NCBI RefSeq assembly: GCF_014926405.1
Contig: NZ_JACXXJ020000005.1
Span: forward strand, 3,267,001-3,331,000
Length of the DNA: 64,000 bases
Source of the DNA: Agrobacterium vitis
Lineage (GTDB): Bacteria > Pseudomonadota > Alphaproteobacteria > Rhizobiales > Rhizobiaceae
Direction: 5' to 3'
Each line of letters opens with the position of its first letter. Within the stretch, counting starts at the first letter, position 1. The notes below the pieces were generated by a model. It was not told the DNA's origin. It worked only from the letters and a program-made list of their open reading frames with translations, and ran no database searches. This document shows positions 22,113-31,700 of the stretch, piece by piece. The position numbers were made by a program, and so were the translations under genes.

Positions 22113-23864
22113 ATGTCCCTGTTACAAATTTACTGGCGAGCCTTGCAATATCTTGCCGCTTACCGTCTGAAGGTCAGCATCGTGGTGGCAGCCAATGTGA
22201 TATTGGCGGTGATCACCATTGCCGAGCCGATCCTGTTTGGTTGGATCATCGACGCAATTTCCAGTGGCAAGCCAGTCAAGGATATTCTGTTCCTCTGGGG
22301 CGGCTTTGGCATATTCAACACCATTGCTTTCGTGCTTGTTGCCCGCGAAGCCGACCGGCTGGCGCATGGCCGTCGGGCCAGCCTGCTGACCGAAGCCTTT
22401 GGCCGGATCATTTCCATGCCGCTGTCCTGGCATCACCAGCGCGGCACATCCAATGCGCTGCATACGCTGCTGCGCGCCAGCGAGACGCTGTTCGGCCTCT
22501 GGCTGGAATTCATGAGAACCCATTTGGCCACGGCAGTGGCGCTCGTGTTGCTGGTGCCGACCGCCTTTTCCATGGATGTACGCCTGACCCTGGTGCTGAT
22601 CGTGCTTGGTCTGATCTATGTGGCGATCGGCAAGATGGTGATGGACAAGACCAAGGATGGTCAGGCCTCCGTCGAGAGCCACTACCACACGGTGTTTTCC
22701 CATGTCAGCGACACGATCAGCAATGTCTCGGTGGTGCATAGCTATAACCGTATCCAGGCCGAAACCTCTGCGCTGAAGACCTTTACCAGCAAGCTGCTCG
22801 ATGCTCAGTATCCGGTGCTGGACTGGTGGGCGATTGCCAGCGGCCTCAATCGCATCGCCTCTACCGCTTCGATGCTGATCATCCTGATTATCGGCACGAT
22901 GCTGGTGCAGAGCGGCGAGTTGCGGGTCGGCGACGTTATCGCCTTCATCGGCTTTGCCAATCTGCTGATCGCCCGTCTCGACCAGATGCGCCAGTTTTCG
23001 ACGCAGATCTTCGAGGCGCGCGCCAAGCTTGAAGATTTCTACGTGCTGGAGGATTCCGTGCAGGATCGTGATGAGCCGGTCGGCAATCGCGACTTGCAGA
23101 GCGTGCGCGGCGATGTCGAATTCCGCCATGTCTCCTTCGATTTTGCCAATACGACACAGGGCGTCAAGGACGTGTCCTTTACGGTCAAGGCCGGACAGAC
23201 GATTGCCATCGTCGGGCCGACCGGTGCCGGCAAGACCACCTTGATCAACCTGCTGCAACGGGTGCATGAGCCGCAGCAGGGGCAGATCCTGATCGATGGC
23301 GCCGATATTTCCACCATTACCCGCCAGTCGCTGCGCAACTCGATTGCGACTGTGTTTCAGGATGCTGGCATTCTCAACCGGTCGATTGCCGATAACATCC
23401 GCATCGGGCGCGAAAATGCGACGGACGAGGATATCGTCAAGGCGGCCGAGGCTGCCGCAGCCACCGACTTCATCGAAAGCCGTCTGTCTGGCTTCGATAC
23501 CGATGTTGGTGAGCGTGGCAACCGTCTGTCGGGCGGCGAGCGGCAGCGTATCGCCATTGCCCGTGCCATCCTGAAGGATGCGCCGATCCTGGTGCTGGAC
23601 GAGGCAACCAGTGCGCTCGACGTCGAGACCGAAGAGCGGGTAAAATCCGCTATCGACCGGCTGCGCCAGAACCGCACGACCTTTATCATTGCCCACAGGC
23701 TATCGACTGTGCGTGAAGCCGACCAGGTGCTGTTCCTGGACCATGGCCGTATTGTCGAAATGGGTGGCTATGACGAATTGAGCGCCAAGGGTGGCCGTTT
23801 TGCAGCCTTGTTGCACACCAGCGGCCTGTTGAACGATGACGACAAGGTCGCGGTGAAGGCCTGA
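22113..23864 (+). CDS. ndvA: Cyclic beta-1,2-glucan exporter NdvA (ChvA)
   Basis: ABC exporter that moves cyclic beta-1,2-glucan, made by NdvB, from cytoplasm to periplasm; needed for hypo-osmotic adaptation and plant infection in relatives. The 583-residue half-transporter has six membrane segments in residues ~20-300, then the ATPase with Walker A GPTGAGKTT (residue ~368), signature LSGGERQR (~472), and LVLDEATSALD with H-loop AHRLSTV. The ATG at 22113 is preceded by AGGAGAAA and gives the conserved start SLLQIYWRALQYLA. The partner ndvB lies 1.85 kb downstream, separated by an M20 amidohydrolase on the other strand. Confidence 0.95.
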   Translation: MSLLQIYWRALQYLAAYRLKVSIVVAANVILAVITIAEPILFGWIIDAISSGKPVKDILFLWGGFGIFNTIAFVLVAREADRLAHGRRASLLTEAFGRIISMPLSWHHQRGTSNALHTLLRASETLFGLWLEFMRTHLATAVALVLLVPTAFSMDVRLTLVLIVLGLIYVAIGKMVMDKTKDGQASVESHYHTVFSHVSDTISNVSVVHSYNRIQAETSALKTFTSKLLDAQYPVLDWWAIASGLNRIASTASMLIILIIGTMLVQSGELRVGDVIAFIGFANLLIARLDQMRQFSTQIFEARAKLEDFYVLEDSVQDRDEPVGNRDLQSVRGDVEFRHVSFDFANTTQGVKDVSFTVKAGQTIAIVGPTGAGKTTLINLLQRVHEPQQGQILIDGADISTITRQSLRNSIATVFQDAGILNRSIADNIRIGRENATDEDIVKAAEAAAATDFIESRLSGFDTDVGERGNRLSGGERQRIAIARAILKDAPILVLDEATSALDVETEERVKSAIDRLRQNRTTFIIAHRLSTVREADQVLFLDHGRIVEMGGYDELSAKGGRFAALLHTSGLLNDDDKVAVKA

Positions 23865-23893
23865 TAAATCAATTATTCTATCTTTTGAAGATA

Positions 23894-23919
23894 GGCGCGG
23901 TTCCGCAGCGAGCCGCGCC
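23894..23919 (+). terminator. Probable terminator after ndvA
   Basis: Seven-base-pair GC-rich stem (GGCGCGG 23894-23900 with CCGCGCC 23913-23919) with a 12-base loop, preceded by a second small hairpin CTATCTT/AAGATAG. It lies between convergent ndvA and the amidohydrolase gene. The T tract is short. Confidence 0.5.
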
Positions 23920-23977
23920 CATTGTTTGTCTGCATTATCGCCCTGAACAGAGCGTTTCTGAATATCCTTGGAATACC

Positions 23978-25141
23978 CTATTCCAGCTTCAGGCGGCTTT
24001 CCACTAGGTCCACCCAGAATGCGGTGCCGGTCGGGATGATATCGTCATTGAAATCATAGCGCGGATGGTGCAGAGGCGGGTCGTTTTCGGTGCGTTTGGT
24101 GCCGAGGAAGAAGTAGGTGCCGGGCTTTTCCTGGAGCATATAGGCGAAATCCTCGCCGCCCATGGTCGGACGCGGCATATCGAAAACCTTGCCTTCGCCG
24201 GCAAAGCGTCTGGCAAGGTCGCGAACGTAATCGGTTTCCGCCTTGTGATTGACGGTGGCCGGATAGCCCCGCTCATAGTCGATCTCCACGGTCATGCCGT
24301 AGCTGGCCGCCTGCCCCTCGGCAATGGCTCGAACGCGGTTTTCCAGTTCATCGCGCACATGATCGTCGAAGCTGCGGATGGTCAGGACCATGTCCGCCCG
24401 CTCCGGTATCACATTGCTGGCGGCACCGGCATGAAAGGCCCCGACGGTGACGACGACGGGATCGAGCGGGTGGATATTGCGCGACGCAATGGTTTGCAGC
24501 GCCATGATAATGCTCGCGCCTGCAACGATGGGATCGCTGGTGCTTTGCGGCTCAGCGCCATGGCCGCCCCGGCCGATCACGGTGATCTTGCATTCATCCA
24601 CCGAGGCCATGATCGGCCCTTCCCGGAAGGCGAAATGGCCGAATGCAATGCCGGGGTCGTTATGCAGGCCAAACACTGCATCGCAGGGGAAGCGCTCGAA
24701 CAATCCGTCTTCGATCATCAGCCGGGCGCCGCCGAAATTTTCTTCCGCCGGCTGGAAAATCAGATGCACGACGCCATCGAAATTGCGGCGTTCGGCCAGA
24801 ATACCGGCGGCACCGAGCAGCATCGCCGTGTGACCATCATGACCGCAGGCATGCATCAGGCCGGGAGTGAGGCTGGCATAGTCGAGGCCGGTTTCCTCAG
24901 TGATCGGCAGCGCATCGAAATCCGCCCGTAGGCCTAGGGAACGCTGACTGGTGCCATTGCGCAAGGTGGCGACAATGCCGGTGCGGGCCAGGCCCCTGGT
25001 GACCTCATAGCCCAAGGCTTCCAGTTTTCCAGCCACATAATCGGAGGTGTGAAACTCCGAGAGTCCCAGTTCCGGGTGCTGATGGAGGTAGCGCCTGATC
25101 TCGACGACATCTTTCATGGCATTGGAGAAAAAGAGAGACAT
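23978..25141 (-). CDS. M20D family amidohydrolase (hippurate hydrolase / N-acyl amino acid deacylase type)
   Basis: A 387-residue zinc-dependent amidohydrolase that would cleave N-acyl amino acids or related amides; the substrate is not predictable. Metal ligands are seen in HACGHDGHTAM near residue 96, QPAEEN near residue 131 and the C-terminal MGGEDFAYM; the lid domain carries GRGGHGAEPQ. The ATG at 25141 gives the family's normal start, 35 codons downstream of the longest frame. The gene interrupts the ndvA-ndvB pair and has no evident functional link to glucan synthesis. Confidence 0.88.
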   Translation of the reverse strand: MSLFFSNAMKDVVEIRRYLHQHPELGLSEFHTSDYVAGKLEALGYEVTRGLARTGIVATLRNGTSQRSLGLRADFDALPITEETGLDYASLTPGLMHACGHDGHTAMLLGAAGILAERRNFDGVVHLIFQPAEENFGGARLMIEDGLFERFPCDAVFGLHNDPGIAFGHFAFREGPIMASVDECKITVIGRGGHGAEPQSTSDPIVAGASIIMALQTIASRNIHPLDPVVVTVGAFHAGAASNVIPERADMVLTIRSFDDHVRDELENRVRAIAEGQAASYGMTVEIDYERGYPATVNHKAETDYVRDLARRFAGEGKVFDMPRPTMGGEDFAYMLQEKPGTYFFLGTKRTENDPPLHHPRYDFNDDIIPTGTAFWVDLVESRLKLE

Positions 25142-25715
25142 AGTTAACCTAAAATGTGGATGGTCTGTTTCCGATTCGAAAAGTCCACCTCGGGCGGAGG
25201 GTCTTGGATTAGTCCTACGTGGATTTATAGAGGAAGACCCTAACACCCGTTCAGCTTCGGTTCAAACTGCGCATTGCAGGGTGGAAGGCTAGGATGAACA
25301 GTCGTGCCGACAAAATTGCCGGGAAGACATCATTTGCAAAGGACCGGCAGATGGATGAGCCCAAGCAAAGGAAGTGGTTATCGTCGTGAAACTCTGTTTA
25401 GAGCATCTCCACCCGTCTTGCCGGATTGACGGATTAATACGTGGAGTCATTGACGATGACTCTTCGTATTCCGTTTGCAAATATCTCAAGCGATTGATGC
25501 ATTTGAGATATTTGCAATGCCTTCAAGGCGAGGATGCGTCAGCATCTTCGAGACTTGGTATAACGCCTGACCAAGCCTTTTTTAAAGGCGCCTGTCATGG
25601 GCGTATTGATTTTCCCGCAGCCGCGGGCCTTTCCCTAGGCCCCGTTGCGCATATGTAAGTGCTGCATCCTCCCAATGCAGCAGATTTCACTCTTGCTGGT
25701 AACAGATTCGAAAAC
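25142..25715. other. 574-base intergenic region upstream of ndvB
   Basis: Between the divergent amidohydrolase and ndvB. It contains the structured repeat R1 (25444-25575) and a smaller GGGCCT/AGGCCC hairpin near 25626-25641. The ndvB promoter should lie here, since R1 and its neighbours fill much of the leader. A frame from 25374 to 25658 crosses R1 and is not considered a real gene. Confidence 0.6.
25444..25575 (+). repeat. Structured repeat family, copy R1
   Basis: Reading left to right: hairpin GAGTCAT (25444-25450) with 25456-25462, itself flanked by AATACG/CGTATT; a perfect 15-base-pair hairpin 25475-25489 with 25503-25517 and a 13-base loop; an eight-base-pair hairpin 25530-25537 with 25542-25549 (GATGC core, loop GTCA); and the tail GACTTGGTATAA. 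Homologous copies occur on the other strand at 56681-56785 (R2) and 57421-57516 (R3). Paired positions change together between copies. Confidence 0.75.
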
Positions 25716-28700
25716 ATGTCCCCATCTATGACGCCATCCACAGCGCCACGCGATACAGAAACCCGCAATATCGATCACAACGATTCGATCCGGGCCACCT
25801 ATCTGACAATCGATGAGTTGCAGGAGAAATCCAAGGCTCTCGCCACTTCGGTGATGAGCACGCTTCCGGGTTTCTTCGATTTCGATTTCTTCGCCCGGCA
25901 TAAGGAAAACGAGCGGGAAATCCTGCGCGTCTATCGCACCACCGCTGCCGATGTCGAGGCGGGGGCAACGATTACGCCTGCTGCCGAATGGCTGCTGGAC
26001 AATCACTACATTATCGAAGAAGCGATCCAGGAAGTCCGCCGCGATTTTCCCAAAAAATTCTATCGGCAATTGCCGACGGTCAAGGTTGGCGACCGGATTA
26101 TTCCCCGCGTCATGGCGCTGGCCTGGCTCTATGTAGCCCATACTCATTCCACGGTGACGCGCGAGAGCATGACGGCGCTGGCGGAAGGCTATCAGTCCGA
26201 GCATTCGCTGGAGATTGGCGAATTGTGGGCGCTGCCCTCCATGGTGCGCTTCGTGCTGGTGGAAAACCTGCGGCGCATTTCGACCCGGGTGGAAAAATCC
26301 CGGCAGATGCGGCGCAAGGCCAATGAGGCCGCCGATGAAATCGTCCGGCTGAATGACGAGGCCGCCTGCCGCGAATATTTGAAGCAGCTGGAATCGCTTG
26401 CCGACGACAATACGTTTGCGACACAATTTCTCTATCGCCTGCGCAACGGTTCGCAGACATCTGCGGTTGCCGTCAGCTGGCTGGAACAGCGGTTGGAGGC
26501 CAATGGCCGCACCACCGAAGAGGCGATGGCCGCCGAGCATAACCGGCTTTCGTCCGGCAATGTCAGCATGGGCAGCATCATCAAGGGGCTGCGCACCATC
26601 GACGATACCGAATGGTCGGTCTGGGTCGAAGAGGTCAGCCATGTCGACAAGATCCTGCGCAGCCACAGCGATTACGAAGCGCTGGATTTCGGCTCGCGCA
26701 ACAGCTACCGCAATACAATTGAAAAGCTGGCCCGCCGCTCCGACAAGAGCGAGCTGGAAATAGCCCAGATCGCCATCGATCTGTCGAAGGCCGCTGCCTC
26801 GACCGGCGATCTCTCCGATGCGCCGTCCAACGTCGGCAGCGTTCTGGTGGGCGCGCAGAAGGAGGCGCTGGAACGTGCGGTCGGTTACCGCGTGCCAGCG
26901 CATATCGCCGTCACCCGAAGCTTCAAGCGGTTGCATTGGCTGGCTATCGCCCTGCCCGTCCTGGCGCTGACGGCATTGGCGCTGGCGCTCGTTGCCTGGT
27001 ACCTGTCTTACGCTGGCCTTTCGGTACCGCTGATCACCATTCTCGTGGTGCTGTTTGCCCTGCCGGCATCCGAAGGCGCGACCGGCCTGTTCAACACGCT
27101 GTCCACCTTTGTTCTGAAGCCGGCTCGTCTGGTCGGCTATGAGTTCAAGGAGGGCATTCCAGATGATGCGCGTACGCTGGTTGCTGTTCCCTGCATGATT
27201 TCCAAGCGCGACCATGTCGATGAACTGGTGCGCAATCTGGAAGTCCACTACCTCACCAATCCGCGTGGCGAAGTGTATTTTTCGCTGCTCAGCGACTGGC
27301 CGGATGCCAAGGTCGAAGAGACCGAAGCTGATCTCGAAGTGCTGGAATATGCCAAGCGGGAAATTGCCGCGCTGAACGCCCGCTACAACGAAGACGGCAA
27401 GACCCGTTTCTATTTCCTGCATCGCCGCCGTCTGTTCAATCCCCAGGAAGATTGCTGGATGGGTTGGGAACGTAAGCGGGGTAAGCTGCATGAGTTGAAC
27501 CTGCTGTTGCGTGGCGACAAGGATACGTCCTACCTGCCGGGCGCCAATGCGGTGCCTGATGGTGTGCAATATGTGATGACGCTGGACGCCGACACCCGGT
27601 TGATGCGCGATGCCGTGACCAAGATGGTCGGCAAGATGTATCATCCGATCAATCGACCCGTGCATGACCCGAAAACCGGTCGTGTGGTCAGCGGTTATGG
27701 CATTCTCCAGCCGCGCGTTACCCCTTCGCTGACAACAGGCAAGGACGCCTCGGTGTTCCAGCGGGTGTTTTCGATCAATCGCGGTCTCGATCCTTACGTC
27801 TTTACCGTGTCTGACGTCTATCAGGACATTACCGGCGAAGGCAGCTTTACCGGTAAGGGTCTTTACCACGTCGACGCTTTCGAGCGGGCCATCAAGGGCC
27901 AGATCGATGAGAATACCGTTCTTAGCCACGACCTACTGGAAGGCTCGTTCGCCCGCTGCGCGCTGGTGACCGATGTTGAGCTGGTCGAGGATTTCCCGAC
28001 CCGTTACGAAGTGGAAATTTCCCGCCAGCATCGCTGGGCACGCGGCGATTGGCAGTTGCTGCCTTATATCCTCGATCCAAAGCGTGGCATTACATCGCTT
28101 GGCCGCTGGAAAATGGTCGACAACCTGCGTCGGTCGCTGACCCCGATTGCCTGGTTCGCCGCGTCTGTGATCGGCTGGTTCGCCATGAGCCCGATCGACA
28201 CGCTGATCTGGCAATTGCTGTTGATCTTCTCGCTGTTCGTTGCGCCAACAATCTCTCTGATCAACGCGCTTGTGCCACGTCAGACGGATATCGTGCCAAG
28301 CGCACACTTCCAGTCGCTCTGGGCCGATTTGCGCGGTGCCAATGCGCAGGTGGCACTTCGTATCGTGTTCATCGCCGATATGGCCTGCATGATGGCCGAT
28401 GCTATCGTGCGCTCGATGTATCGCCTGCTGGTCAGCCGCAAGCTGCTGCTGGAATGGCGCACCGCCGCCAGCATCCAGTCGGTGGCTCAGGGCAGTATTC
28501 CGACCTATTACCGCACGATGCGCTATGCACCGACGCTTGCCCTCGTCGCCTTCGGCCTCTCGGCCTATGAAGCCGGTTACGGTGCGCTGATCGGCCTGCC
28601 CTTCACGCTGATGTGGGTGCTGTCGCCGCTGGTCGCCTGGTATGTCAGCCAGTCCGCCGAAACGGAAGACCGGCTGCTGGTGCCGGAAGAAACCGTGATC

Positions 28701-31700
28701 GAACTGCGCCGCATCGCGCGCCGCACCTGGCGCTACTACGAGACCTTCGCCAATGCCGGCGAACATTTCCTGCCACCGGACAATTTCCAGGAAACGCCGG
28801 AGCCGGTGGTGGCGCGGCGCACCTCGCCGACCAATATCGGCGTCTATCTGCTGTCGATTGTCTCGGCCCGTCACTTCGGCTGGCTCGGTTTCGAGCAGAC
28901 CATCGAAAAGCTGGAACAGACCATCGGCACTGTCGAGAAGATGGACAAGTTCCGGGGCCATCTTTACAACTGGTACCATACCGATACGCTGAAATCGCTC
29001 GGCAACCGCTACATCTCTGCGGTCGATAGCGGCAATCTCGCCGGTCATCTGATTGCGATTTCGTCTGCCTGCCGCCATTGGGCCGAAGCCCCGTCTGCCC
29101 ATCTCCAGGGCAGCCTTGATGGCATCGGCGATGTCGGCGGTATCCTGATGGAAGCGCTGAAGGAACTGCCTGACGACCGCAAGACCGTGCGCCCGTTGCG
29201 CACCCGTCTCTATGAGCGGATCATCGGCTTCAACAATGCGCTGGCCTCAGTCAAGCGCGAGCATGAATTCGCCTCGATCCGGGTGATCAACCTCGCCGTC
29301 TTGGCACGCGACATCCAGAAGCTGGCCGCCAATCTTCACCACGAGCTGCGCTCTGACAAGAGCACGGACCTGTTGCGTTGGAGTGAGGCGCTGGTTGCGG
29401 TCTGCGAATCCCATATCGCCGACAGCGCTTTCGACCTGTCCAATATCGAGCCGCTGCGCCAGCGTCTGGCCAGCCTGCGTGATCGCAGCCGCGATCTCGC
29501 GTTCTCGATGGATTTCGCCTTCCTGTTCCGGAAGGAGCGGCGTCTGCTTTCCATCGGTTACCGCGTTGAGACCATGGAACTGGACGAGGCCTGCTACGAC
29601 CTTCTGGCCTCTGAAGCCCGTCTGACCTCGCTGTTTGCCATCGCCAAGGGCGACCTGCCCACCGAACATTGGTACAAGCTGGGCCGTCAGGTGGTGCCGA
29701 TCGGCTCACGTGCCGCACTGGTGTCCTGGTCCGGTTCGATGTTCGAATACCTGATGCCGCCGCTGGTCATGCAGGAACGGCAGGGGGGTATTCTGAACCA
29801 GACGAACAACCTGATCGTCAAGGAACAGATGAACCACGGCAAGCGTCTCAATATCCCCTGGGGTATTTCGGAAGCGGCCTTCAACGCCCGCGACCATGCG
29901 CTCGCCTATCAATATACCAATTTCGGCGTGCCCACTCTCGGCCTGAAACGGGGTCTCGGCCAGAACGCCGTCATCGCGCCCTATGCGTCGATTCTCGCCA
30001 GCCAGTACGATCCGAAGGCAGCGGCTGAAAACCTGAAAAAGCTGCGGGCGCTTGGCGCGCTTGGCGCCTATGGGTTCCATGACGCTGTCGATTTCACCCC
30101 GACCCGCGTGCCGAAGGGCAAGACCTGCGCTGTCGTCTACAATTATTATGCCCACCATCACGGCATGTCGATTGCGGCGATTGCCAATGTCACCTTCAAC
30201 GGCTTGTTGCGTGAACTCTTCCACGCCGATCCGGTGATCGAGGCGGCAGAACTGCTGTTGCAGGAAAAGGCACCGCGCGAAATCCCTGTGATGAGCGCCA
30301 AATACGAGCCGCAGACCCCCGGCAAGGGCCAGGCCGACTTGCTGCGTCCGGAAATCCGCACCATTACCGATCCGCTCTCCAAGGACCGCGAACTGGTTCT
30401 GCTGTCGAACGGCCATTATTCGGTGATGCTGACGGCCACCGGTTCCGGCTTCTCGCGCTGGAATGGCCTGTCCGTTTCCCGCTGGAAGGCCGATCCGACC
30501 GAAGACCGCAACGGCACCTTCATCTTCTTGCGCGATACGGCGTCGGGCGAATGGTGGTCAACGACCGCTGCGCCGCGCCGTGCGGCTGAAGAAAAGACCC
30601 GCGTCGTCTTCAGCGATGACAAGGCCGAATTTACGAAGTCCGTCGGTGATATCACTTCGACTGTCGAATGCGTTGTCGCCACAGAGCATGACGCCGAAGG
30701 CCGTCGTGTCACCCTGCTCAACACCGGCACCGAGGATCGCTTCATCGAAGTGACCTCCTATATGGAGCCGGTTCTGTCGAGCGACGACAACGACAACGCC
30801 CATCCTGTCTTCTCGCGGATGTTCGTGAAAACCGAACTGGGCCGCAAGGGCGACGTGATCCGCATCGAACGCAACAAGCGCTCGCCGAGCGATCCGGATA
30901 TCTGCGTGGCGCATCTGGTCTCCGATACATCGGGACCGGGCCGCAATACTGAATTCGAGACTGACCGCTACAAGTTCATCGGTCGCGGTCGCACGCTGGC
31001 CGAGGCTGCGGCCTTCGATCCGAATGCGGTTCTGTCGGGTTCGGACGGGTTTACGCTCGATCCAATCGCCAGCTTCCGCCGCGTGCTGCGTGTTCCCGCG
31101 GGCAAAAAGGTCAGCGTGGTCTATTGGACCATTGCCGCCCCGAGCCGTCAGGAAGTCGATGTGGCCATCGAACGCTATCGTCATCCCGATGCGTTCAACC
31201 ATGAAATGCTGCATGCCTGGACCCGTACCCAGGTCGAGATGCGCCATATCGGCATCACCTCGCAGCAGGCTGCCGCCTTCCAGCAGCTCGGTCGCTACCT
31301 GGTCTATCCCGACATGCATCTGCGGGCCGATCCGGAAACCGTGCGCGCCGGTCTTGCCTCGCAATCGGCGCTGTGGCCAAACTCGATCTCCGGCGATTAT
31401 CCGATCTTTGCTGTGCGCATCAATGACGAGATGGACACCGAAGTGGTCCGCGAAGCTTTGAGCGCCCAGGATTATCTGCAACGCCATGGCGTCGTCACCG
31501 ATGTCGTGATCCTTAACGAGCGGGCTGCATCCTATGCGCAGGATATGCAGCATGCCCTGGAACAGTTGGCTGAGGGCATGCGCACCAAGCAGGCCGAAGG
31601 TGGTCAGCAACATGTGTTTGCGGTGCGCCGCGACCTGATGGACGAGAGCGGCTGGAATGCCGTGCTTGCTGCAGCCCGCGTCGTGCTACATGCCCGCAAT

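Noticed and set aside
25635..27929. 764-residue open frame on the - strand opposite ndvB
   Set aside because: Long antisense frames in GC-rich coding DNA are common; composition is His/Gln/Arg-rich without any fold or motif, and ndvB is certain. The same applies to antisense frames at 27933-29102, 31686-33221, 22122-23696 and 47413-48972.
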